A DNA stretch of 34,552 bases from Actinomycetota bacterium (lineage in GTDB: Bacteria > Actinomycetota > Acidimicrobiia > Acidimicrobiales > MedAcidi-G1). The notes beneath the pieces were generated by a model. It made no database searches. It saw nothing but the letters and a program-made list of their open reading frames with translations, and was not told the DNA's origin. The position numbers were made by a program, and so were the translations under genes. Position 1 is the stretch's first letter. The number at the start of each line of letters is the position of its first letter. Below are positions 17,701 through 25,385 of the stretch, one piece after another. Location: contig JACNLA010000025.1 of the NCBI GenBank assembly GCA_014381745.1, forward strand, positions 1-34,552, read 5' to 3'.

Positions 17701-18007
17701 CACGCCACTTTCCTACGACCGCCGCCAGGTCACCGCATCCGTCGACGGTGCCTACCGCTGGATCATTGGCCCCGAGGGCTCGTGGTCGTTCAGCGTCGAC
17801 GGCACAACCAGGCCGCTCGTAGCTGCCGGTGAGGCCGGCGGGGTACCCGGGCGGCCCTCGGTGAGGGTGGCGTCGGGAACAATAGGTGAGCTCGTTCATG
17901 ACGGTGCCTCGTCCCGCTCCCGCCGCCTCCTCCAGGTGGCCGCATTCTGCAGCGTGCTCCTCATGGCCAGCTGGCTGCGCACCGACCCTGAGTCGGAGTG
18001 GCCATGA
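14780..18007 (+). CDS. Very large GT2 glycosyltransferase fused to a polytopic membrane and exported domain
   Basis: 1075 residues. Residues ~30-300 form a GT2 glycosyltransferase: VGLVLVAHDPGEWFED, a metal-binding-like MHDDV near residue 129, and a FLDGHVDLCWRARLAG acceptor motif like that of rhamnosyl/galactofuranosyl transferases. Residues ~295-780 hold about a dozen hydrophobic helices. A mostly exported domain follows (~790-1050), and a last helix (FCSVLLMASWL) ends the protein. The form suggests a cytoplasmic sugar transferase joined to a membrane unit for export or further transfer of the glycan. The start is GTG 14780 after a TAGGGT element. The stop overlaps the next start (ATGA), coupling it to a DUF5719-like protein. 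Substrate unknown. Confidence 0.8.
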   Translation: MDAAETQGQKGAPAPPQQPPATPGPAASPTPLVGLVLVAHDPGEWFEDVLAGLASQDHRLLDVVVVDAGRKAGLSDRVLEVLPDAQTVYAPDSPGFGAAANRAVVGTGAEADSGTGPNRIPAFYLFMHDDVVLDGTAVRRMVERALAANAGVVGPKVLVGTDGRILADMGSSVDRYGSPVPRLHPGEIDQGQYDASPDVFAVAEAAMLVRTDLFAAVGGFDPEIRFLDGHVDLCWRARLAGASVTTAPTAVGRTVGPDSSTRRGTNPSILRPRHRLRMSLTNQASGRSAAVVAELAVATLLGVVYGLLTGRFRHTWGLLSAWPWNLARRSGMTRRRRMIRENRRVDPALVVAGPDLPHHAVRRAVTGRAPYGTGDEAPSNIAFHHLWGALLGPGGIALMASAAVLGFGSRHLLTRGLPAVGRFQALPGDPMDLVRSWWHGWRPTGFGVATPAPDVLALLGLVANYVPGGDSLLWTSVVLSALPIGALGIWRLVRPVGGGRSRAAAVLVYLAVPLPYDALREGRLAPLAVYATLPWIAHRLAEAQGVAPYGHRGGDPGPGTRIRNMGSDILLTGFVVAAAIAVNPAVVVVLPVLVGGLVIGSLLAGSIAGLVRLVAVAAGAAVVAAVVQLPLLFNLFDNNPLDSLAVPTTWPGGSLGTTAMFTLDTGSPMAGPSWVGTFGIDRIGWAVLVVPVLALLTTSGWRLAITIRAWFVVAGGFASVWLTDQGWWQGPTLPAELLLVPVALGLAWAAAAAVADMGTTVSMPRRGPDWRNALPAVAGLALALTVLPVVVGSLGGNLGMPQSDLPSALPFIAEPRSGIGETTSGGDDRVLWVGEPTILPAVGVPLSDGVAMAVTDGRPDLLDQWPYNLDDAPGVAEVRDALAEALAGKTSRLGAAIGAWGVGHVVLVERSAPAPHEAVEAPLPPTYAAALTRQLDMARVEGLNSAVTIFENIATKPVHAVVRDRTGRAVPAAVTPLSYDRRQVTASVDGAYRWIIGPEGSWSFSVDGTTRPLVAAGEAGGVPGRPSVRVASGTIGELVHDGASSRSRRLLQVAAFCSVLLMASWLRTDPESEWP

Positions 18008-19494
18008 GCGCCATGAACGTCATCCGGTATCCGGCTCTCGTCGTGCTGGTGGCCATGGCCGTGGGTGCCACCCTGTTCGCCTCAGACCCCACCGAGGCGG
18101 AGTTGGCCACCCTGCGCCCACCCGTCCACGCAGCGCTGTCCACCACCCCCGACTCCGGCGACCTCTGGTTCTGCATGGGACCCACCGTCGACATGGACGG
18201 AATCGCCGAGCGAATCGTGACCCTCACGAGCATCTCCGACGAGCCGACAATCGGCAGGGTCACCGTCAACGGCGACAAGGGAGCCGAGGTTGAAAGGGCC
18301 TTCCAGCTTGAACCGGGGAGGAGCCTCGAGATCCGTCCCGGGCCGTTCGTTCCCGGCGCGTTCTACGCCGGCGTGACCGTCGAGGTGCCCGGTGGCAGGG
18401 TGCTCGTCGAACAGCGCATCACCGGCGGAGGCAGCGACAGCGGGGCCGCTCCCGGAATCGGTACCGGGGTCGACAAGGCACCCTGCGGCACCATCACCTC
18501 ATCAACCTGGCAGGTGCCCTGGGCGACCACGGCCGAACCCGGAAACCGTGCGGTGCTGCTCGTCTACAACCCCTTCAGGGCACCGGCCGTGGCCGACCTG
18601 CGCTTCATCGGCGACCTGGGTCGCCGCGAGACCCTTGACACCCGCGGCGTGGTCGTCGCGGGCCGCTCGCTTTCCGTGTTCGACCTGAACGAGCTGATCC
18701 CCGATTCGACGGTCGTGTCGGCCAGCGTCGACGCCCGCGTCGGCCAGCTTGTCGTGGCACGCCTGCAGGTCTCCGCCCTGCCTGCATCTGACACCGGGGC
18801 TGCCGGCGGCAGCACAGGTCTGGTCCTTACATCGGGCCTGCCAGAGACATCCCAGCGCCTGTTCCTACCGGGGGTTTCAAGGGAGTCGGGGGTCACCTCA
18901 GCGGTGATCGTGATGAACCCCGGAGACGAGATGACCGAGCTCGAGGTGTTGGTGCGCCCCGAGGTAGTCGACAACTTCGTGGAGCCATGGCGGGTGACGC
19001 TGCGGGGCCGTCAACGCCAGGTGATCGATTTGGATTCCGGCCGCATCGCCGAGGCCGGGCGTTTCGGTGTTGAGGTGCGGTCCCTCGACGAAACACCCCT
19101 AGCGGCTTCGCTCGTGAGCCGACCCGAGGGCGGAACCACCGGGGCCGGTCTGTCGGTGCTGCCGGCCGTCGGTGCGGCCGCCACCGACTGGATGGTTCAC
19201 CTCACAGGCCCCGCCGACCAGGCCGCCCTCGTCGTCTCAAATCCGGGCGAGACCACCATTGCCACCGTGCGGCTCTCGCTGCTCGGTGCCGCATGGCCCT
19301 CCGACACACCCGACGTCTACGAGATAGACCCCGCAGGCCACGTAGAGGTGGAGCTGGGAGCAGCCATCGCCGCCGAGGCGACGGTGCTCGTGGACTCGAC
19401 CGTTCCGGTCCTGGCCGTGATGCGCCGTGCCGACCCCATGGGGCGGTCCTCGTCATTTGGCATGGCGGTGGCCGGTACTCAGGCAAGGCCCTGA
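18004..19494 (+). CDS. DUF5719-like exported, membrane-anchored protein
   Basis: 496 residues with an N-terminal signal-anchor helix (about residues 7-26, YPALVVLVAMAVGATLFA) and a long, presumably extracytoplasmic region of beta-rich repeats built around phrases such as NPGDEMTELEVLV, VYNPFRAPAVADL and SNPGETTIATVRL, which suggest several Ig-like or beta-sandwich modules. From memory, DUF5719 proteins sit beside large GT2 membrane proteins in actinobacterial cell-envelope loci, as here. The ATG at 18004 overlaps the previous stop. It may be a partner or scaffold of that enzyme. No catalytic motif is visible. The family assignment rests on context and overall form. Confidence 0.62.
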   Translation: MSAMNVIRYPALVVLVAMAVGATLFASDPTEAELATLRPPVHAALSTTPDSGDLWFCMGPTVDMDGIAERIVTLTSISDEPTIGRVTVNGDKGAEVERAFQLEPGRSLEIRPGPFVPGAFYAGVTVEVPGGRVLVEQRITGGGSDSGAAPGIGTGVDKAPCGTITSSTWQVPWATTAEPGNRAVLLVYNPFRAPAVADLRFIGDLGRRETLDTRGVVVAGRSLSVFDLNELIPDSTVVSASVDARVGQLVVARLQVSALPASDTGAAGGSTGLVLTSGLPETSQRLFLPGVSRESGVTSAVIVMNPGDEMTELEVLVRPEVVDNFVEPWRVTLRGRQRQVIDLDSGRIAEAGRFGVEVRSLDETPLAASLVSRPEGGTTGAGLSVLPAVGAAATDWMVHLTGPADQAALVVSNPGETTIATVRLSLLGAAWPSDTPDVYEIDPAGHVEVELGAAIAAEATVLVDSTVPVLAVMRRADPMGRSSSFGMAVAGTQARP

Positions 19495-19506
19495 CCCTGA
19501 ACCAGC

Positions 19507-19531
19507 ACCCGTCGCCGACCCGGCGATGGGT
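19507..19531. terminator. Bidirectional terminator between DUF5719-like gene and thioredoxin-like gene
   Basis: ACCCGTCGCC (19507-19516) and GGCGATGGGT (19522-19531) make a 10-bp stem with one non-Watson-Crick pair and a GACCC loop. It fills the 36-bp gap between two convergent genes and touches the stop codon of the minus-strand gene. Confidence 0.6.
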
Positions 19532-19974
19532 CAGTGGTCGCCGCAGCCCTCGGGCGTCGAGCCCGGCTCACGCACCTCGGCAAGCGAACCCCACAGGTGG
19601 GTGGCGCTGACCGGCCCCAGGTGGTGGGCCCTCGTCACGCCGTCGGCGTCGACAATTACCACCAGCGGCACGGCGTCGATCTCGTAGCGGTCGTGCACGA
19701 CCGCATCTGCACCCACCTCAACCTCAACCACGGCCACCTCAGAACTGTCGAGCGGCAAAGCGCGCTCAAGCACGGCCGAACAGGACTGGCAGGTGGCCGA
19801 CGTGAACACCGCAACCAGCCACGGCGCCTCTGGCCGTGCAAAGTCGGCCCGGTCCAGCTGGTCGGGCACGTTCCAGCCGGTTCGGATCGGTGCATCGGGG
19901 CCACGACGCGCCACGAGCGCCGCAACGGCAGATGCGGCAGCCGCAACGACGATGAGGAGCAGCAGGCGGTCCAT
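19531..19974 (-). CDS. Membrane-anchored thioredoxin-fold protein
   Basis: 147 residues: an N-terminal membrane helix (residues 3-21) followed by a thioredoxin-like domain with the redox motif CQSC (C62-C65) in VFTSATCQSC, and AVPLVVIVDADG near residue 108 supplying the cis-proline region. It probably acts as a thiol-disulfide oxidoreductase on the outer face of the membrane. It starts 33 bp after the ftsH stop on the same strand, so it may be co-transcribed with ftsH. Substrates are unknown. Confidence 0.8.
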   Translation of the reverse strand: MDRLLLLIVVAAAASAVAALVARRGPDAPIRTGWNVPDQLDRADFARPEAPWLVAVFTSATCQSCSAVLERALPLDSSEVAVVEVEVGADAVVHDRYEIDAVPLVVIVDADGVTRAHHLGPVSATHLWGSLAEVREPGSTPEGCGDH

Positions 19975-20007
19975 GGGGTGCCCGGCGGGGGAGAGGGTCG
20001 GGGTCGG

Positions 20008-21948
20008 TCAGTCGACCGGGGTGGGAGACGGTGCTTCGACGGCCTCGGCGTTGGACGCCTCGGAATCGTCGTCCGAACCGGTGTCGGCGGTGAGCCCCAG
20101 GAGGCGGTTGACCTCTTCGCCTGAGATGGTCTCGCGCTCCAGGAGGGCTCTGGCGATCAGGTCCAGGGCGTTGCGGTTATCGGTGAGCAGGACCCTGCAG
20201 CGACCCTCGCTCTCGGTGAGGATGCGCTGGACCTCCTCGTCGATCATGGTGGCGGTCTCGTCGGAGTAGTCACGGGTTGACATGAGGTCCTCGCCGAGGA
20301 ACACCTGGTTGTGGCTGCCCCAGGCCATGGGACCCACCCGTTCGCTCATGCCCCACTCGCGCACCATCTTCTTGGCCATCTCCGTAGCGCTGACCAGGTC
20401 GCTGCTGGCACCCGTGGAGATAACGCCGAAGACCAGTTCCTCGGCGATGCGGCCGCCCATGTTGACCACCAGCTTGTCCTCGATGAAGTCCTGGCGGTAG
20501 ATGTGGCGCTCTTCTTCGGGAAGCTGCATGGTGACACCCAGGGCCATACCGCTGGGAATGATGGTGACCTTGTGCAACGGGTCGGCGTTGGGCAGTAGGG
20601 CCGCACAGAGGGCGTGGCCGGCCTCGTGGTAGGCGATTGCCTCCTTCTCGCTGGCCGTGAGGGCCATGGACTCGCGCTTTTGGCCCATGAGGGTGCGGTC
20701 GCGGGCGGCCTCCAGGTGGTCTGCGTGGATGGCGTCGGCGCCTTCGCGCACGGCCACCAGGGCGGCCTCGTTGATCAGGTTGGCCAGATCGGCACCACTC
20801 ATGCCCGGTGTGCCGCGGGCCACGAGATCCAAGTCGACGTCGTCGCCCATGCGCTTGCCCTTGATGTGGACCTCGAGGATCTGTTTGCGGTCGTCGAGTT
20901 CGGGCAGCGGAACCACCACCTGGCGATCAAAGCGCCCGGGCCGCAGCAGGGCCGGGTCCAAGATGTCGGGCCGGTTGGTTGCGGCCAGCATCACGATGCC
21001 CTCGGAGCTCTCAAAGCCGTCCATCTCAGACAGCATCTGGTTCAGGGTCTGCTCTCGCTCGTCGTGCCCGCCGCCCATGCCGGCACCCCGCTTGCGCCCA
21101 ATGGAGTCGATCTCGTCGATGAAGATGATGGCCCGTTCCATCTTGCGGGCCGACTCGAACAGGTCGCGGACCCGGCTGGCGCCGACTCCGACGAACATCT
21201 CCATGAAGTCAGAGCCCGTGACCGACAGGAAGGGCACGCCGGCCTCGCCCGCAACGGCCCTGGCGATGAGGGTCTTGCCGGTACCGGGGGGGCCGACCAG
21301 CAGCACGCCCTTGGGTACACGTGCGCCGATCTCAGAGAACTTCTCGGTGTCCTTCAGGAAGTCGACGACCTCGCGGATCTCCTGCTTGACACCCGCGTAG
21401 CCGGCCACGTCGTCAAACGTGGTGCCCGGACGCTCGCTGGAGTAGGTCTTGGCCTTGGAGCGCCCCACAGACATCATTGACGTCATCTGGCCCTGGGCAC
21501 GCCGGTTGATCCACCAGAAGAACAAGATAATCAGACCCACCGGCAGCAGCAGCGGCAACCAGGTCTGCACGAAGTTGGGCTGAGGGGTGTCGAACTCCAC
21601 GGCGGCACTGCTGTCGGCCAGCATGCCCCGGTCGGCGTCAGACAACTTGAGCGGGCCCGTGGTGTCAAAATCGACGCCGTCGACGGTGGTGAAGTGGATG
21701 CGGCCGGTCTGGTTGTCGACCTTGACCTCGGCCACCTCGTCGGCCGCCACCCGGGTCAGGAACTGGTCGTAGGAGACGACCTCGATCTCTTCGGCCGGCA
21801 GGAAGCTGGGGAAGAACAGGGCAGCGCCTATGAGGCCCATCATCAGCCAGATGCCCCAACGCGGCCATCCCTGGTCGCGCCCGGTGGCCGCCCCCTCGGG
21901 GCGACCCTTTCCCTGGCGCTGCTTGGTGGGCTTGCGGCTATCGGCCAT
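20008..21948 (-). CDS. ftsH: ATP-dependent zinc metalloprotease FtsH
   Basis: Membrane-bound AAA+ protease that degrades damaged or short-lived membrane and cytosolic proteins. It has 646 residues: helix 1 at about 32-50, an exported loop, helix 2 at about 130-147, Walker A GPPGTGKT (219-226), Walker B IIFIDEID (274-281), arginine-finger region RPGRFDR (336-342), and the zinc site HEAGH (441-445). The tail is acidic. The ATG at 21948 is chosen because MADSRKP begins a typical cytoplasmic N-terminus; the frame upstream is open for 200 codons but reads as the shadow of the divergent protease gene. TACGAT 5 nt before the ATG could be its -10 element. Confidence 0.96.
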   Translation of the reverse strand: MADSRKPTKQRQGKGRPEGAATGRDQGWPRWGIWLMMGLIGAALFFPSFLPAEEIEVVSYDQFLTRVAADEVAEVKVDNQTGRIHFTTVDGVDFDTTGPLKLSDADRGMLADSSAAVEFDTPQPNFVQTWLPLLLPVGLIILFFWWINRRAQGQMTSMMSVGRSKAKTYSSERPGTTFDDVAGYAGVKQEIREVVDFLKDTEKFSEIGARVPKGVLLVGPPGTGKTLIARAVAGEAGVPFLSVTGSDFMEMFVGVGASRVRDLFESARKMERAIIFIDEIDSIGRKRGAGMGGGHDEREQTLNQMLSEMDGFESSEGIVMLAATNRPDILDPALLRPGRFDRQVVVPLPELDDRKQILEVHIKGKRMGDDVDLDLVARGTPGMSGADLANLINEAALVAVREGADAIHADHLEAARDRTLMGQKRESMALTASEKEAIAYHEAGHALCAALLPNADPLHKVTIIPSGMALGVTMQLPEEERHIYRQDFIEDKLVVNMGGRIAEELVFGVISTGASSDLVSATEMAKKMVREWGMSERVGPMAWGSHNQVFLGEDLMSTRDYSDETATMIDEEVQRILTESEGRCRVLLTDNRNALDLIARALLERETISGEEVNRLLGLTADTGSDDDSEASNAEAVEAPSPTPVD

Positions 21949-22050
21949 GGGTCCATCGTAGAGGTACGGTCCGACAGTCGTGTTTCGGTTATATCCAGCC
22001 CCGGAGGCGCCGAAACCGGGGGCAGCGGTGCCGTGGGTAGGGTTCGGCCG
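21949..22050. promoter_or_regulatory. Divergent promoter region, ftsH / CPBP protease
   Basis: 102 bp between divergent starts. Plus strand: TAGGGT (22038-22043), 7 nt before the ATG at 22051. Minus strand: TACGAT (21959-21954), 5 nt before the ATG at 21948. Neither start has a clear Shine-Dalgarno sequence, so both may be leaderless. Confidence 0.45.
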
Positions 22051-22761
22051 ATGATCGGCGCAGATCCCCATCCCACGGCCGAAAAGCGCCCCTGGGGCCT
22101 TCCCCATGTGGTGGTGGGCCTCTTCCTCAGCCTGTTCGCAACGGCCCTGTTCAGCGTGGCCGTGTTCGCGGTCGGCGGCTACGACTCCCAGACCGAGCTT
22201 CCGCTCTCGCTGATAGCGCTGCTCCAGGTGCCGCTCTGGACCGGCCTCCTGGGCGTTCCCTTCTGGCTGGTCACAAGGAGCGGCGTCTCCTGGGCGACAG
22301 ATCTGGGCTTCACATTCCAGCGGAGCGATGTCCTGTCGGGCCTGGCAGTCGGCGTAGGGGCCCAGGCGGTCCTGGTGCCGCTGCTCTACACCCCGATTCT
22401 GTTCTTCACCGACGACCTCGATGTATCCGAACCGGCCCGCGAGCTGGTCGACAAGGCCGACGGCCTCGGCATAGCCCTGTTGTTCCTCGTTGTAGTCGTA
22501 GGTGCAGCCGTCATCGAGGAGATCTTCTTCCGAGGCCTCATGCTGCGTGCATTCGAGGACCACTGGCACCCGCGGGTGGCGCTCGTCGCCTCATCGGTCG
22601 TGTTCGGCCTGATCCACTTCCAGCCACTTCAGTTCCCGGCACTCGTCATGTTCGGCCTCATCTCCGGACACCTCGCCCAACGCCACGGCCGCCTCGGGCG
22701 GGCCGTCTGGGCGCACGTCGGGTTCAACGCCTGGACCGTTGGCATCCTGTTGGTCCTGTGA
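22051..22761 (+). CDS. CPBP-family (CAAX/Abi) intramembrane metalloprotease
   Basis: 236 residues, with about six to eight hydrophobic helices and the glutamate/histidine motifs of the CPBP family: EEIFFRG near residue 156, HFQP near residue 188 and HVGFN near residue 224, which place the metal-binding residues inside the membrane. Bacterial members process or degrade membrane peptides; substrates are usually unknown. The ATG at 22051 is favoured by the TAGGGT element 7 nt upstream and the end of homology; earlier frame is antisense to ftsH. It shares GTGA with the next gene, so it is coupled to the polytopic protein. Confidence 0.9.
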   Translation: MIGADPHPTAEKRPWGLPHVVVGLFLSLFATALFSVAVFAVGGYDSQTELPLSLIALLQVPLWTGLLGVPFWLVTRSGVSWATDLGFTFQRSDVLSGLAVGVGAQAVLVPLLYTPILFFTDDLDVSEPARELVDKADGLGIALLFLVVVVGAAVIEEIFFRGLMLRAFEDHWHPRVALVASSVVFGLIHFQPLQFPALVMFGLISGHLAQRHGRLGRAVWAHVGFNAWTVGILLVL

Positions 22762-25385
22762 GCTACGACAAAAGGGCACGCGACGCAGCGGTCCGACTTC
22801 TGGCCGCCGTCAGGCGGGTGCCGTCCGCCACCTGGGTGACCCTGTTCGTGACCGGGCTCTCCACCGTGTTCGTGCTCTGGGTGGTCAACCCCGCCGGTGT
22901 TCTCTTCAGCGACACGACCCCCACCGGGGGAGACCTCGGCGCCCACGTCTGGGGCCCGGCGTTCATCCGCGACGAGCTGCTGCCCCGGTTCCGTCTCACC
23001 GGCTGGACCCCCGACTGGTACGCCGGCTTCCCGGCGTTCCACTTCTACATGGTCGTACCGATGATGGCCGTCGTTGCCGTCAACATTGGCCTCGTCATGC
23101 CGCTGGCCATCCCCGTGGCCCTTGCAGCCGCAGCCGGGGGCGTGTACCTGGAGCGGAGGCGACCAACCGGCTGGATCCCGGGCCTCTGGGCCACAGGCAT
23201 TCTGATCGTGATCGTCATGCCCGTGTCCTACGGCCTCGCATTCAAGTGGGTCACCGTGGCCGGACTGGTCGCCATGCCGGTCGCCGCCTGGCTGATGGGT
23301 CGCCTCGCCGGCCTGCCCTTTCCCGGCCCTGCCCTCATGGGCGCAGCCACCCTGCCGTTCATCTTCGACCGGGCCTTCAACATCATGGGCGGCAACCTCA
23401 TGTCCACCATGGCCGGCGAGTTCGCCTTCGCCCTGGCCGTGGCCGCACTGCTCGTCTACCTCGGCCTGCTGGTGCGCGGCATCGAAACAGGCCGCGGCCG
23501 AGGCTGGGCAGCGCTCGTGCTGGCAGTGGTCGGGCTCTGCCACCTGCTCGTGGCGTTCTATGCCCTGCTGGCCTCGTTCATCGCCGTGCTCACCCGCCCC
23601 AGCCGGGCCGCCTTCACATGGCTGCTCACAACGGGCATCGTCGCCGGCCTCACCTCGGCCTTCTGGGTGCTGCCGTTCTGGTGGCAGCGCGACCACCTCA
23701 ACGACATGGCCTGGGACAAGCTCGGCGACAGCCGCTCCTACCTCTGGAACCGCGGCAACCTGGCAGCCGACTTCCTCACCAACGACCCGCCGCTCCAGGT
23801 GGTGATCGTCACCGCCGGCGTCGGCCTGCTGCTCTCCATGGTCTTCCGGCGCCGACTCGGCCTGATCCTGGCCGGCATGGTCCTCGTCCTTGCGGCGGCG
23901 TTCACCTGGCTGCCCGAGGGGCGCCTCTACAACGGCCGCCTTCTTCCCGGCTACTACCTCAGCCTCTACCTGCTGGCCGGCCTCGGCGTCACCGAGGTGC
24001 TGCGCCTTGCCGGTCGCCTGTTCGACGGCCTCAGGGCCCGCAACGGAAGAGGTGGCACGTGGCTCACCAGCGGGGGAGCCGTGGCGGTGGTCCTCTACCT
24101 GATCGTGTACCTGGGAATGCCGCTGCGGGCCATGCCGTTCGGTTCGATGGACGTCAACACCTACCGCTGGATGGGGCTCGAGACCACCGAACTGAACCTG
24201 GGGCGCTCCTGGGTGAACTGGAACTTCGACGGTTACGAGGCCCGCACCGGCGACGACAGCGGCGGCGGCTGGGATGAATACCGCGACATGGTGACCACCA
24301 TGTCCGACGTGGCCGACGCCAACGGTTGCGGTCGACTGCTCTGGGAATACAGCAGCGAGCTGACCCGCTACGGAACCCCCATGGCGCTGATGCTGCTGCC
24401 CCACTGGACCGACGGCTGCATCGGATCCATGGAGGGCCTCTACTTCGAGGCCTCCACCACCACCCCGTACCACTTCCTCATGCAGTCCGAGCTGTCCGTG
24501 GGCCCGTCCCGTGCACAGCGCAGCCTGCCCTACCGCTCCTTTGACATAGACGCCGGCGTCGACCACCTAAAGCAGTTCGGCGTGCGCTACTACTCGCCAT
24601 CGTCGCAGCGGGCAATCAACGAGGCCCGCACCCACCCCGACCTGACCGAGGTGGCGACAACCGGGCCATGGACGGTTTTCCTCGTTGACGACTCCGACCT
24701 GGTTGCGCCCCTCGCCCACGAACCCGTCGTCTTCAACGACGTCGACCACTCCAACTGGCTGGACCCGTCCGTCGACGTCTTCCAGGAGGGAACCAGCGCC
24801 GTCCAGTGGACCGTCGGTGGCCTCACCGCATGGCAGCACCTGGCAGCCGGCGAAGAGCCCGATGAACGTGTCCTGGAGCCCGTTCAGGTGACCGACATAG
24901 TCGCTGACGTCGACTCAATCTCGTTCCACGTTGACCGCATCGGCGTCCCCGTCATCGTGCGCACATCGTTCTTCCCCAACTGGGAGGCCGACGGCGCCGC
25001 CGGGCCGTGGCGGGCCACCCCCAACCTGATGATCGTCGTGCCCACCGAACCCGACGTCACCCTCACCTACGGCCGCACCACCGTCGACCTGGCCTCAATG
25101 TTGTTGAGCCTGCTCGGCCTGGCAGGAATGTTCCTGCTCAGCCGTGCGGCCCGACCCGACGACGAGACCATCGCCGGGCCCGACCTCCTCTCCCTCGGAA
25201 CCGACGTGGACGCCGGCCTCGACGCATGGGTGGTCGGCTGCGCCGAGAGACGCCTGGCCGCACGTGAGGCCCACTCCAAGCTCGATGACGAACCGGTCGA
25301 CGACGACCTGCCCACAGGTTGGAGCCTCGAAATCGACGAACCTGAAACAGCCTCCGACGGGCCGGAGCCCGAGGCCGGGCCATGA
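22758..25385 (+). CDS. Large polytopic membrane protein, PTPS-related/GT-C-like
   Basis: 875 residues. Many membrane helices (about residues 25-460) are followed by a long exported domain (~465-785), another helix near 790-805 (MLLSLLGLAGMFLL) and an acidic cytoplasmic tail. After the first helix it carries GDLGAHVWGPAFIRDELLP and then GWTPDWYAGFPAFHFY, a pattern I associate with '6-pyruvoyl-tetrahydropterin synthase-related' membrane proteins that resemble polyprenyl-phosphate-dependent GT-C glycosyltransferases. The acidic GDLGAHVW loop would be the catalytic site by analogy. It is coupled at both ends by 4-bp overlaps, to the CPBP protease and to the GtrA-GT2 protein, which could make the lipid-linked sugar it uses. 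Confidence 0.72.
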   Translation: MSYDKRARDAAVRLLAAVRRVPSATWVTLFVTGLSTVFVLWVVNPAGVLFSDTTPTGGDLGAHVWGPAFIRDELLPRFRLTGWTPDWYAGFPAFHFYMVVPMMAVVAVNIGLVMPLAIPVALAAAAGGVYLERRRPTGWIPGLWATGILIVIVMPVSYGLAFKWVTVAGLVAMPVAAWLMGRLAGLPFPGPALMGAATLPFIFDRAFNIMGGNLMSTMAGEFAFALAVAALLVYLGLLVRGIETGRGRGWAALVLAVVGLCHLLVAFYALLASFIAVLTRPSRAAFTWLLTTGIVAGLTSAFWVLPFWWQRDHLNDMAWDKLGDSRSYLWNRGNLAADFLTNDPPLQVVIVTAGVGLLLSMVFRRRLGLILAGMVLVLAAAFTWLPEGRLYNGRLLPGYYLSLYLLAGLGVTEVLRLAGRLFDGLRARNGRGGTWLTSGGAVAVVLYLIVYLGMPLRAMPFGSMDVNTYRWMGLETTELNLGRSWVNWNFDGYEARTGDDSGGGWDEYRDMVTTMSDVADANGCGRLLWEYSSELTRYGTPMALMLLPHWTDGCIGSMEGLYFEASTTTPYHFLMQSELSVGPSRAQRSLPYRSFDIDAGVDHLKQFGVRYYSPSSQRAINEARTHPDLTEVATTGPWTVFLVDDSDLVAPLAHEPVVFNDVDHSNWLDPSVDVFQEGTSAVQWTVGGLTAWQHLAAGEEPDERVLEPVQVTDIVADVDSISFHVDRIGVPVIVRTSFFPNWEADGAAGPWRATPNLMIVVPTEPDVTLTYGRTTVDLASMLLSLLGLAGMFLLSRAARPDDETIAGPDLLSLGTDVDAGLDAWVVGCAERRLAAREAHSKLDDEPVDDDLPTGWSLEIDEPETASDGPEPEAGP

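Noticed and set aside
22629-24566. 645-codon minus-strand frame opposite the GT-C-like gene
   Set aside because: Translation is His/Gly/Glu/Gln-rich with no domain; it is the antisense of a clear membrane protein.
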